From Ophthalmolycus amberensis (Eukaryota; Chordata; Actinopteri; Perciformes; Zoarcidae), in NCBI GenBank assembly GCA_024529925.1, contig JAFEUB010000727.1, positions 62,001-126,000 on the forward strand: a stretch of DNA of 64,000 nt. Reading direction: 5' to 3'. Positions 24,416 through 35,289 of this stretch are shown piece by piece. The first letter of the stretch is position 1. The number at the start of each line of letters is the position of its first letter. The notes under the pieces are model-generated. The model was not told the origin of the DNA, made no database searches, and was given only the letters and a program-made list of their open reading frames with translations. Both the position numbers and the translations under genes were made by a program.

Positions 24416-24779
24416 AGAAATGGGGTACCGTGTTCTGTGGAAGATGTTTTTGAAGCAAAATTTAACATTGGTCTCTATGGAGCAGAAAGTTGGTTTTCCT
24501 CTCAATTAACGGCTTCTGTGTCAAATGTGGAAATCTGTGGGATTCCACAGTAATTTTTCTACGACAAGGACAATATTAGCTACTTTTACATCCAGAAATT
24601 ATGCATGAAGAGTGAAGATTGTGGACACAGTGGCAAAACACAAATGTTTTTTTCACAAGAATCTCAAGCTGCTCTTCACTCTAGTGGTGACATCACGCAC
24701 TCTAAGCTGTGCAATACACACCCATTATAAAGTCAGAAAAGGGCTGAAAAATCATAAAAGTTAAATTGCTGCAGTTCAA

Positions 24780-25345
24780 AAAGTTTAAAAGATATCAGAA
24801 ATTATGAATTATGCGGCAATAGTTCAGGGTTTTCTCAACATTTGAAAGTTGAAATGGTGTCTGTAGCTGAAAGTATTAGGAAGTTGAAGGATTTGAAAGT
24901 TGAAGAAGTTTAAGAGGATTTGAAAATCTTCTCCATAGAAACCCATTCAAAATAAAGTTGCAAAAAGCTTAATAATTCAAAAAGTTTAAAGGTTAGAAAT
25001 ATAAAAAGTCATAGCAGAGATGAGCTGAAGGAGCTGAACATTTTGATAGTTGAACGGTTTCTGTAGCTTAAAAAATGAAGAAGAAGAAGAGTTTCAAAAA
25101 AAGGGGGACGGAAGAAATAGTGGAACTAGAAAAAGCATTTCCTGCTGAAAATGCGTTGGAATGCTGAAAACTGAAATTAATCGCAAAAACATTGCTGAAA
25201 ATAGATATCCAATTCAAAAACAAATTGCAAAAAGATTAATAATTCAAAGAGTTTAAAGATTACAAATATGAAAAGTCATATCACACCTCTCCTGAAAGAG
25301 CTGAACATTTTCATATTTGAACAGTTTCTGTGGCTTAAAAAAATT
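24780..25345 (+). repeat. R repeats, two further copies (first lacks its head)
   Basis: From about 24840 the text tracks the body of the R unit (gtgtctgtagctgaaagtat, ctccatagaaacccattc). A new unit starts at 25124 with aactagaaaaagcatttcct. The latter shares the acattgctgaaaatagatat variant with the nested copies rather than with the 19-kb pair. Confidence 0.75.
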
Positions 25346-25354
25346 CATCAGTGG

Positions 25355-25572
25355 TGATATTTGTAGTAGTATAAGTTGAAGTAGAAGTATTATTAGTAGA
25401 AGTATTAGTAGCATTAGAATAAGTACTAGTAGTAGTGATATTTGTAGTAGTAGTAGAAGTTGTAGTAGAAGTATTATCAACATCTTTGGGGCTTTTATTT
25501 TGAAATGGGGTGTGTGTGTGTGTGTGTGGGGGGGGGGGGGGGTCCTCTAAGTCTCTAAGTCCTGAATGACTG

Positions 25573-25608
<36 letters not shown>

Positions 25609-25609
25609 G

Positions 25610-25643
<34 letters not shown>

Positions 25644-25648
25644 AAGAC
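25355..25648 (+). repeat. TAG array, TG/G tract and GA tract
   Basis: A short TAG array (25360-25480), the ggggcttttattttgaaatg block, (TG)n, a G run of about 15 at 25528-25542 and (GA)n from about 25575 to 25648. The minus-strand LINE ends next to the GA tract. Confidence 0.85.
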
Positions 25649-25904
25649 AGCATTCCAACAATAAAGAAACAGGATAACAATAGTTGGAATGCTTAACAGC
25701 ATTCCAACAATTACAAAGTATACATTTACACCAGCATATATGGCATCCAGTTTTTCAAAATTGGGTAACTTTGTATAATTTGGGAGAGTGTACACATAAA
25801 TATAGTAAAACATCAGTCAGGGGGGGACTTAAGAGAGAATGGGATAGAGGTCGATGAGGCTTGCTAAGCTAAATCAACGTTACAGGGTCTTTCATTCGTT
25901 ATTC

Positions 25905-27624
25905 CACAAAATCTGTTGGTAAAGGTTTGACGTATCTCACCCACTTGTCCCAGAGTTGAATAAACACACCTCTCTGAAAGCGAAGGGAAAAAGTGATCCT
26001 TTCCATAACACAGATATCATTTACTATATCTATCCACTCCTGTATCGTGGGGGGCTCAGGAAGCAACCAGCGCCTTGTGAGAGCTTTTTTACAGGCTGTT
26101 ATTAAAATGCCAAACAGGTATTCATCTTGATGCCCTGTTTGGAAATCAAATTGTCCTAAGAATAATGTGGAAAATTACAGGGGCAGGTCAGTGTTAAGTA
26201 TGATATTTAACATATACTGCAGTGTGGGATTTTTTTGTCATAAGGCCTATAGGATCTAGAGCTAGTACCCTTCTTTGATTCGTTTTGGTAGGCACCAAGA
26301 AATAATGTCAGTATTGGGTCATCAAGGTCTGTTGTATTTCTAATGTTGTGTTCAAAATTGTTGCGTATCTGGAGGTATTTTTCAAGAGAATATTTTTTAA
26401 TCATGTGTTCAAAGTCCTTTAGTTGTCCCTTTTCTGTCCGGGAATAGAATGTTGTCATACCTTTTGGGATCCAGGATTTAAATCTATGATCCATTTAATT
26501 TGGTTTGAACCCCGGATCATAGGCACACCATTGAAGCATTTGTAGTTTATGATCTAGTTTATATTCTCCTCTTATCACGTTCCAGATTTTTAAATGGAAT
26601 TTGATCCATGGATTTTGTAAATTGTCTAAGTTTTCCCAAGTTTTTGTGGGCCAATACTGCATGAATCTCATAATAGAGATCAATGTCTTTCTACCTGGCA
26701 CAATAAATTGGGGTACACATGTTAATTAAGGGTTTAATCTGGACAGCATAGAAGTAATCCTTAAAATTGGGTGGACCCATTCCTCCTTCCTCTTTCGGGA
26801 GTTGTAGAGTTTTAAATTGAATCCTTGGTTTTTTTCCCAAGCCAAATAAATCTTGAAATGATTTTATCCAATTCAGAGAATTGTTTTGGGGGAATTTCTA
26901 CCGGAAGTGCTTGAAATAAGAACTGATATCGTGGGAGAATATTTATTTTTTACAGAGTCAATTCTATGATTCAGTCCGAGGAAAGAAATAGAGTTCCATC
27001 GATGTATGTCGTCTTTCATTTTTGTTAAGAGGGGGGTGTAATTTATCTCTGCCAATGTTGAGATATCTCTTGGTAGGTGTATTCCTAGGTATTTCAAGGA
27101 TTTCTGGTCCCAAGTTAAGGTGAAATTTCTCTCTTAATGTTGTTAGGAGGTGTACAGGTAAAAGTCAAAATTTGTGTTTTTTTTAGATTTAGTTTATATC
27201 CTGCATATCTACCAAATGTTTTTAGCAGGTTTATTAATTCAAATAATGAGTTAGAGGGGTTACTTAAATAGATCAGGATATCAACGGCATAGAGGATATC
27301 AACGGCATAGAGACCACTTTGTGGTCTGATCATTTGTACAAATGCCTTTGATGCTTTCTGTTTGTCTTATCCATCGCGCAAGAGGCTCTATACAAAGTGC
27401 AAAAAGCAGTGGAGAAATTGGGCATCCCTGTCTTGTTCCGCGCTCTAGTGTAATGGTCTCTGAGAGGTACCCATTTATTTTTATCCAGGCCGACAGTTTA
27501 GCATATAGTGTACGAATGCCTTTAATAAAATTGTTGTGCTTGCCAAATCTTTCAAGGAACTTATATAAGAAAGGTCAGCTCACTGAATCAAAGGTCTTCT
27601 CAAAGACCTTCTCTATCATGGGGG
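25905..27624 (-). pseudogene. LINE ORF2 remnant: reverse transcriptase and C-terminus
   Basis: RT signatures are visible in broken frames: FDSVS (motif A, about 27580-27600), GTRQGCPISPLLFALCIEPL (motif B, about 27390-27445), and the catalytic Y/FADD site here read as YAVD (27276-27311). GYKLNLKKTQIL and the thumb-region YLGIHLPRDISTL with WNSISFLGLNHRID follow. Downstream, LTRRWLLPEPPTIQEWIDIV and the final QLWDKWVRY fit the L1-type C-terminus. The first catalytic Asp of YADD is changed to Val, and an 18-bp tandem duplication repeats the motif. The enzyme is inactive. Confidence 0.85.
27276..27311 (-). repeat. 18-bp tandem duplication at the RT active site
   Basis: ggatatcaacggcataga occurs twice in a row (27276-27293 and 27294-27311), giving YAVDIL-YAVDIL in the minus-strand translation of the catalytic motif. 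Confidence 0.9.
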
Positions 27625-27990
27625 CATGAGTAAAATGTATAATCACGGCCTGATGGGTAGAAATCTCTCCATAGATCTAATATGCTTAATATTCTTCTAT
27701 GCAACGATGTAGTGGTGACATTTTTTGATTAATCTAGTTTTGGATTAAGACAGATGTTCCAATCTCCACCACATATGACGATTCCTGGGGCCCCTATCAT
27801 TAAATCAAATCACTTCCAGGGGGGTCATAAATGTTACATAAAGTTATTGTAACGTCATCTATTTTTCTAGAGACTATTATATATATATATCCCCTCCTTG
27901 TCTGTTACCTTTGAAAGTAGTTCAAATGATACTTTTTGTGATATTAAAATTGCTACGCCTCTCCTACAGCCTGAGGCCTTGAGGCTCGTT
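27625..27990 (-). pseudogene. LINE apurinic-type endonuclease remnant
   Basis: Minus-strand frames give RGVAILIS, then SKVTDKEG, then after a frame change at a TA microsatellite DDVTITLCNIYDPPGSD, GGDWNICLNPKLD (the GGDfN metal-site motif, Phe to Trp) and SGRDYTFYSC. These are in the order of an L1-type endonuclease C-terminal half. The terminal SRIDY motif is cut off at the junction with the RT block. Confidence 0.8.
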
Positions 27991-27999
27991 TCAAATGCC

Positions 28000-28429
28000 C
28001 TTAGAGGACTTTATAAAGTCAAAGCCCCCATAAGGGAAAGTCCCACGTCGCGAGGGGTACGGTGTCTGAAACTTGATTGGTTTTTCTTTCAGGACTTTTT
28101 TGGCTTCGGCGTATTCACCGCGTTTCTTCAGCACTTCTGGGGGAGGGGGGGAGTCATGGTCAACGTAGATGCGAGCATTGTTGTAAGAGACTTCTTTTTT
28201 TCTGCCATGCTCTCCGGGGCACCTCTTCCTTCGTCCGGTAACTCCCGAACTTGACCGCTATCGATCGGGGCTTTGCCTGCGGCCCGTTGGGCTTTGGTGC
28301 CAGTGCTCGGCGTGCCCGTTCTATTCCGTGGTCTCTGTCACGGGGGAGGTCGTGTTCGTCAGTAATTCTTTTGACAGAAGCTAAAATGAGCGTAAAAACT
28401 TTTGAGATATTTTGATCAAAGTTTGTCAT
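28000..28429 (-). pseudogene. LINE ORF1 remnant (transposase-22-type RNA-binding protein)
   Basis: The frame at 28160-28429 reads IERARRALAPKP, then RSIAVKFGSYRTKEEV and RRAWQKK. After a frame change it continues VDHDSPPPP...EYAEAKKVLKE and RFQTPYP. This is the conserved centre and C-terminal domain of fish L1-type ORF1 proteins. The first half (coiled-coil region) is missing. Confidence 0.8.
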
Positions 28430-28783
28430 TGTTTTTCAAATGAGATACTTCCAAACGTGCATAAAACTATGTGAACACCCCACAACGATCCCAACTGCAG
28501 TATTTCCTGCTACATCAGATGGGTTTGTTGGTGCTGTGCGTGTGTCAAGGTGGTAACAGCCTTTATGAAGCATGTTACGAGCAACGCAAGCCGCCGGACG
28601 GTTGGCTCGGAGCTGATTGATGCCGGCTGGAGCGGCTCTAATGCTGTCTGGCTTGTAGCATACAGAATGTGACATTGGTTCGGTCTGAGGAATATTGATC
28701 GAGAATGGTCCTTGCCGAGCATAGATATGGAGGGCTGCATTGATGTTCGCCATGGTTCTCATTTCAAGCTCATCTCACCCCAC

Positions 28784-28785
<2 letters not shown>

Positions 28786-28845
<60 letters not shown>
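28786..28845 (+). repeat. (TG)n microsatellite
   Basis: Uninterrupted TG dinucleotide run of about 60 bp, potentially Z-DNA forming and likely polymorphic. Confidence 0.95.
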
Positions 28846-28846
<1 letters not shown>

Positions 28847-29433
28847 TGGGGCGGCAGCAGTGCCGGAGGCTACTCAAGTGTGAAATCGTGCGACGGTTTC
28901 TCCATTGCGCTTCATTTAGCCACACATCACCCATCTCTCATTCCTGACATGTTGCTTAACTGCTCCGAAATGCGACCGCCTCGGGGTGGGGTGGCAATGT
29001 AGCCCTGTCGGTGTACAATGAGCTGTGTGTGTGTGTGTGTGAGTGCATGTGTTTGTGGGGGCTAAAGTGAGAGTCTAATAAAGCCAGCAGCTGCCATGGA
29101 AACCAGGGCAGAGGCTAACTCATCCTCAGTGTCTAGGGACCCATCAGGGCCTCAACTATGGCACAAACATATGCATACGCGCGCGAACCTACACACAATC
29201 GTTTACCAAAGGCATGGCAAATGACTCTTGGAGGGAGGGCTCTCATACACACTCACATACAAACGGAAGACGGAGAAATGGGGAAGCAAGCTGTCTGTTC
29301 AATAGCCACTCTGACACCGTCTCCTAACACACACACACACACACAGACGCTGCTGGTACTCCAACAGCATGACATGGGAGTCAGGATGGCTTAAGATGCT
29401 CAATATCCAGCTGTAATCCTCTCCCTATCCTTA

Positions 29434-29435
<2 letters not shown>

Positions 29436-29484
<49 letters not shown>
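29436..29484 (+). repeat. (TG)n microsatellite
   Basis: Uninterrupted TG run of about 48 bp. Confidence 0.95.
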
Positions 29485-29487
<3 letters not shown>

Positions 29488-30399
29488 AAAGCTAGATAAG
29501 AGTGTCAGGGTGCTCAGGTTGACGCCATGACAGCAGCATTCTCCATGTGACAGGTTTATTGCATTTCTAATCTCTGTTTACATGAACCTTCAACATCCAG
29601 CCACACACACACACACACACATCTATATATATTAATATATGTGCATAGACACATGCACACACACATCATCATCATTCCTCCCCTCCATATCGCTCAGACA
29701 ATGAAAAGGGCAGCGGAAGCCAATCAAAATGATCTCTCATAAGAATATTACCCATCAGACTGTGGGAGGGGGGAGGTGGGGTGGCTGGGTTAGATGGCTT
29801 GCCAAGCTTCGTCTGACATTTATAAAATGAATTGCAGGCCGTACACTGAGGAAATAGTGTGCGCCTGGGCATTATGTGACGCAGCCCCCCGGTGTCGCAC
29901 TTGACAGATCTCATACCTCCACTCTGGACGCGGCATACCAGCAGAAAATTAGACGATTGCGATTGAAAGCGTGATGGAAAGGGAGATGTTGGTGAAGGCG
30001 ACACTGATGGCCACCCCGGGTGTCACTAAGGTGTCACGAGATGAGAAAAGATGGCAACAGTTAAAGTGGGCGGCTGGCTTTTTTCCGTGACCCGGACTGC
30101 AGATTCAGTTAAGTCAGACAAGATGAGTCTGAAACGACCCCTGTGGGGTTATCGGCTCGACGCAGCAGCAGAGAACACGAGAGAAGATAAGAATAAGACA
30201 AATGGTGAGCAGAGAGGATGATGAAAATGCAAAACTGACAGCAAAAGCTTAACGAGACATGTTGCTACTTGTTCTTTCATCTCATGCTTCTGCTTACCAA
30301 CACACTCTCTCACTCCAAACTCGTCAAATACCGGCTTGGTTGTGTCAGGGGCGATGGGTCAGTTCCCGCTCGTTACGTGCTCAGCGTCTTTTTCAAAAT

Positions 30400-31105
30400 C
30401 AGACAATAGGTTTAATACGTTTTTAGGTTTATTTACACAACTAAAGTACAAAAGTTTCGGGTAAAAAAATGGTTTGGGTAAAAATAAGTATGTTTGTTCC
30501 ATCACTGGCGTTTGCAAATGACGGAAGTTACGTAACATAATCACGGTAATGTAAGTCAATGTTGACTTGGTCTCTTGGGACACGACTTGCGGTCTCCTGG
30601 GTGAAAGTCCTGCATTTGTATCACCCGTCCAACCACACCTGCCCAATGCAGATTCTCTGGCTTTTCGCACAATGTCAGTTGCTTTAATCGTCTAATGACA
30701 CAGATAAACAAAACTACTTGGTTAGGTTTATGAAAAATTGTGTTTTGGGTTAAAATAAGTTTGTTACGTAGAATAAGTATGTTTTTTAACTTTCATACAC
30801 AATGTTAGTTAGGGATGCAACTTACATAACGAAAGTAGTTGGTCAACATTGACTTGGTTTAAGTCGGGACAAGAACACCGGTCTCCTGGGGTTTCCCCGA
30901 GGAAAAAGAAAGTGCGTTTATTTGACCCAGACTTCCACCCTGACCTAAGCAGACTTTCTTGCTTTTTATACTTCACCAGTTGCTCTGACCATCATCGGTT
31001 GGGTTTACATTCGTTGAAAACCCAATGCGTCTCACACAGATTTTAAACGGTGCCTCTGCATCAGACAACAAGGGGAACTGACCGAGCGACTGTATTTGAC
31101 GGGTT
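30400..31105. repeat. Dispersed repeat P, tandem copies 2 and 3
   Basis: Two related blocks, 30400-30690 and 30700-31105. Each has a ttaggttta... A/T-rich first part with gggtaaaa/gggttaaaataag motifs, then tcaatgttgacttggtc or tcaacattgacttggttt, then ggtctcctggg and a C-rich segment. The second also has ctaagcagactttcttgc. Further copies are at 18883 and 39285. Confidence 0.65.
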
Positions 31106-31917
31106 GACTTAACACATAATAAACAAGTAAAAATGTTCAGTGTTTTTTCCACCATCGTCTGTAGCCAGGAACTGAAAGCATTCAGTCATGTTAGCACTGG
31201 AAGAAGTGAAGCATATTCATACAGCTCTTACTAACTGGTGGAATCTCAGGAGGCTTTGTAACGCCTACATAATGAAACCGTAAATGAAAACGGCACCCTA
31301 CAGCCCTAAACCCACAGTGAGAACAAGGGAAAACCACCCACCAAAGCCTCATTAAGAAAAGGAGAAACTTTAGAGCAGGATTTTACAGGCAGGGAAACTG
31401 CATCCAGAACAGTACAAACTGTAAAAGTGCAGAGTGGGTAAACAGAGAAGTGGCAAAAAGGGAACGATCACAATATAAATGTCAGCTCCAGCTTGACCGA
31501 AACCATGGACAAGAACTATTACGAGATGTAGCTGTTATTCTTTACCCGTTGATCGGAGAGTGGGGCAGTGGCATAACACAAACCATGCCTTTATAAAAAA
31601 AACACTGCACTGGAATACTTCACATTATTAGATAATACACATGCTCATATTTTCTATTGACTCTGCAATACAACAACAGGACTGCATGTCCTGCAAGTTC
31701 TTCTTTTTACTATTGAGTGACATTTTTGTTGAACACAAATGGTGGGAAACCGGTGGTCTCTAAGAAGACCAAAATACCACCGTTCATCTGGCGAAGTGAT
31801 GGAAATCTTGGGAAGGGCGACCTCAGTAGATTCCCCTCTTATGGCAAAGGGTACACGAGGATCCATGCTGTATGTGAGGAAATTCTCCCGCTCTATAATA
31901 ATACTGTAGGTCTAAAA

Positions 31918-32246
31918 CAGTGATACTCAACTTACAGCCTGCGATAGGGTACAGGGGGCCCGCCGACCATTTTCTAATTCACGATTTAAATGAATTGATT
32001 CACAATCGGATTTTTTTCTTTTTATACTTTTAATGTAAATAAGATGCTAGAGTGCATAAGAATCATCAAAATAGACTAATAGAGCTTATTTATAAAAAAG
32101 TGTTTGTTAAGAAATCACGGTTATGAGTTAAGTTAAATAAAAATAAATAAAAAACGTTATAGGCCTTTTTTGTTAATTGTATCTGATATTATTAGCTTTT
32201 GTTTAATAACTGGCCCCTGGCAAAAAACTATTTTGGTGAAAGTGCC
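31918..32246. mobile_element. Probable decayed hAT-like element
   Basis: CAGTGATACTCAACTTACAG at 31918 resembles a hAT terminus of the CAGTGGTaCTCAACTTACgGCC type, followed by a ggcccgccgaccattt segment. The right side (ctggcccctggcaaaaaact, gtgaaagtgcccccag) looks like the usual other end but is too diverged to fix. No target duplication found. Confidence 0.4.
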
Positions 32247-32461
32247 CCCAGGGCAAAGCAAGTAGTAACGTTATGGTGAAACAAGTTTGCATAATTAAGG
32301 TATTCCCTCAGCTGGCAATCTGTGTCGCTCATAAATTTGACTTTTGACAACAGAATGACAATACATTACTTTAAACTAACTGGTCCCGACCAGCTTTAGT
32401 CAGCTGCATAGGTTGCATAGGCAATCTATCCAGGTTAAAAAAGAGCCATGTGAGTTCCCAC

Positions 32462-33529
32462 CAGGAGCGGACTGGGGGAAAAAAGTGGTCCGGGAGTTTA
32501 CTGTCAGACCGGCCCACTCAATACACGGCGCGTTGCCCACTCAATGCATCGCACGTATCGACCAGTCAGTGGCCTACTTGGAAAAATACCCATACACTTA
32601 ACATTATTTTGGATGATTACAAATAAATTATATCATATATGTTTTTTTTACAACATTTGGATCCACCAATTTGCCTGGATGGACACATTGAATAAAATAA
32701 TACTCGCTATTGTAACACTCCAAGGTAGGTATAGCTTGCTAGATGAATATGCTGAACTCTGGGCTTGTATCAGATGGTTATACGCAGTGGAGCTGGTGGA
32801 ACATGTTCTAGGTATAGGGCTGAGCCACATCCAATCAATTTCAGCAAACATCCCAGAATGATTTAATGCAAAACAATTAAGGTATCAAACACGTATTACT
32901 ACTTTGCAGTTACATATTTAACTTTTATTCCAACATGAAAAAAGCAGTAAATAACACTTTGACAAACACGTCAGGACATCTTATTTGTGTCACCCACACA
33001 GGGAATTCAGTATAATATAATAATATATAAATCATATAATAATATATATATATCATATAATAACATATATATCATATAATAATATATAAATCATATAATA
33101 ATATAATGATATAGATATCATATAATGACGCTGATTGGCTAAATTGTATGTCACTCATTTATATCTTTAATCAGTATTAAAGCATCATTGGCTAAACTGC
33201 TTCATAGACCCGCCTCTTTGGGGCAGATTGCATGCTGGGTGTGTGTGTGTGTGTGTGCGTGTGTGTGTAGGGGTGCTGCCGGCGCACAGATGGAAACCAT
33301 GAGTGTGAATACTGATCGCGAGGACTAGTATAAATCTCAGTCAGCGATTCTTGACTTTAAGTATTAGAGTCAATTTAACGTGTTCTGTGAAGCATAGAAT
33401 ATAGTCGGGGTCGGCGATCTCAGAGTGAGGGCCGGTTAGTAATGGACGTGGGCCGGTATTGGACCGGCCCAAAACCCCGTCAGCCTACCGGGGATTGCCC
33501 CGGTATCCCCTATGGCCAGCCCGCCCCTG
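32462..33529. mobile_element. hAT transposon with perfect 8-bp TSD
   Basis: Inverted termini CAGGAGCGGACTGG (32462-32475) and CCAGCCCGCCCCTG (33516-33529) match at 12 of 14 positions. They are flanked by identical GTTCCCAC (32454-32461 and 33530-33537). The 1068-bp interior carries no transposase-like frame, has an AT-rich array (33014-33125) and a TG tract (33238-33269), and near both ends has gaccggccca-type motifs that probably serve as subterminal binding sites. Non-autonomous. Confidence 0.92.
33014..33125 (+). repeat. AT-rich tandem repeat inside the hAT element
   Basis: Repeats of atcatataataatatata and variants, about 110 bp. Confidence 0.85.
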
Positions 33530-33537
33530 GTTCCCAC

Positions 33538-34904
33538 TAGTGAGCTGTTACTCAGTGTATAAGTGTAGGGCTTTTATTGTGAAAGGTAAGAATGTAAGGA
33601 GTGGATTTGGTCTGCGCTGCCTTTGTCATGGTGTCACGCTTTGGTTCGAACTACACAGTGTCCGTGTTGTTGCACGACATAGTGAACCCACAAAGTGATT
33701 GGATGATGCCATTATTTGCGGTGCGGAAAAAACCTCACTCCGGAAAAAATGATGCCGCGTACAAAAACAACAGATCGGAAAAAAATATATTGACGTGCGA
33801 ATTGATCGCACTAAAAGAACCCGTCCCCGCTTTGTAAAGGCCTTTATGATGTAACACACTGTATCTTGAACCTGTATATTGTATGCTGCCAGTGGAATGG
33901 AACAAGATTTATTGGCTTAATTTCACTTGGATAAGGGCTCATTAGATTGAGGACTTGGAGACTTTAAATGCTTTAAAAGGAACTAATTTCACTTGATTAC
34001 ATGCCTGTGTGGGCAAACATAATTGTTGCAGCAGAAGCAGAGAATAGGGGTCACTGTAAGTAACAACACAAAAACTGAACCCTGTTACATTGAAGCAAAT
34101 AACATAGATTACCATCTTAGTTTGCATGAGTCTACAAATTAAATCCCTCGCAATTTAGAACATGTACAGCAATAATGGAATGAATGTCAAGCTAATAAAC
34201 AACTTTTTTTATTACGTTACTCTTTGCTGTGGAGCTGTCAAACACCATGAGGAATTTCATCAGTACATGATGAAGGCAGACTTGTTTATATTGAAGCCCT
34301 GTTGTAATTTCAAATTACTTGTACTTGCCTTGAGCTGTTAGTTGTCACAGCAGCATCACAAGTGTGCGTACACATGCTGGACTGAGCACGCCACTGGGAG
34401 TTTCTTCACACAGCGGAGCAAAGAGGGAAACTTTGCGTACTCAGTAAGCCTGTCAAGAAAAGGTGAACAGCTGAAAGTGATCATAACCATTAACAGCTTA
34501 GCCACACTTACAGCCTTAAATAGGTGCTTAGCGTGTGCTTAGAGAGCACATTTTGGCACTAAAATTGATTAATCCTACCTAATTGATGCTTGCCTGCCAG
34601 CTACGTAATCTTATTAAAGTGGACCCACAGAGCAAAATTACATGATTTGATTGTCCTCTACATAGTTAACTATAGTTACAGACATAGATTGTTTGTACCA
34701 ACGGTCGAAAATGCATTGTAAATGACATGTCACAAATATGGTTCTAATCATAGTCTGTGGAAGTCCGCATAGGGAGAATCTCTGGGTGGATAGGGGGGTC
34801 AAACAAATGCAGGACTTCCACCAGCAGACTGCTGTTCCTTTCCCATGGGAAAACAAAGGTCATCGTTGACATATTTTACTATAATTCCATGACTGAAATA
34901 TCGT
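33538..34904. other. Unique non-coding sequence
   Basis: No recognisable transposon, array or protein-like frame. Confidence 0.4.
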
Positions 34905-34989
34905 CCAATCATCTATCCATCATCTTTTGCTTATCCGGGACTGCCAGGTTGCAGGGGCAGCAGCCTTATGAGGGTATTTGAGACGTTCC

Positions 34990-35270
34990 TCTCTTCCTGG
35001 GGAACCCTGAGGCGTTAATAATCTCTCCAGCGTTCTCTGGTTCTACCCCTCCTACCAGTTGATGGACTGGTAAATCGAGAGTCTTCCGGCTCAGCTCCCT
35101 CTTCACCACAACAGTCTCGTACAACGCCCGCAGAACTGCTTACACCTGACCAAACCATCTGGCCATTTTACCTCACCCGAGAACAATACCTGAATTCTCT
35201 CGCTTGGGGCAATGACTCACCTCAAATCCGGAGGCCGCAATCCATCGTTTTCCGGTCGAGAACCATGGCC
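34990..35270 (-). pseudogene. LINE RT C-terminal remnant
   Basis: Reads VLDRKTMDCGLRI, then GESLPQARE and further broken pieces down to GRTRERWRDY, similar to the thumb and C-terminal part of fish LINE ORF2 proteins (…VLDRKTVDC…GESLPQAKEFKYLG…). It has in-frame stops. Confidence 0.6.
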
Positions 35271-35289
35271 TCGGGAGTGGGAGTTGAGG

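Larger units (their letters stand above)
25650..28440 (-). mobile_element. Broken L1-like LINE (ORF1, EN and RT blocks)
   Basis: On the minus strand the order from 5' to 3' is ORF1 C-terminal half, endonuclease, reverse transcriptase, ORF2 C-terminus, 3' UTR: the L1-type arrangement. Each block is recognisable but carries stops and shifts. Two joins are abrupt: ORF1 to the middle of the endonuclease near 27990, and the endonuclease end to RT motif A near 27624. The copy therefore seems to have lost two internal segments as well as its start. The 3' end contains repeated attccaacaat motifs in both orientations. Confidence 0.85.
28441..30399. other. Non-coding with long TG microsatellites
   Basis: (TG)n at 28786-28845 (about 30 repeats) and 29436-29484, and (CA)n at about 29602-29620. 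The 108-codon minus frame at 28436-28762 begins with ATG but has no recognised similarity. Confidence 0.5.

Noticed and set aside
28436..28762. 108-codon minus-strand ATG frame upstream of the LINE ORF1 remnant
   Set aside because: Composition is plausible, but I see no family match and no link to the ORF1 frame; length is within chance expectation.
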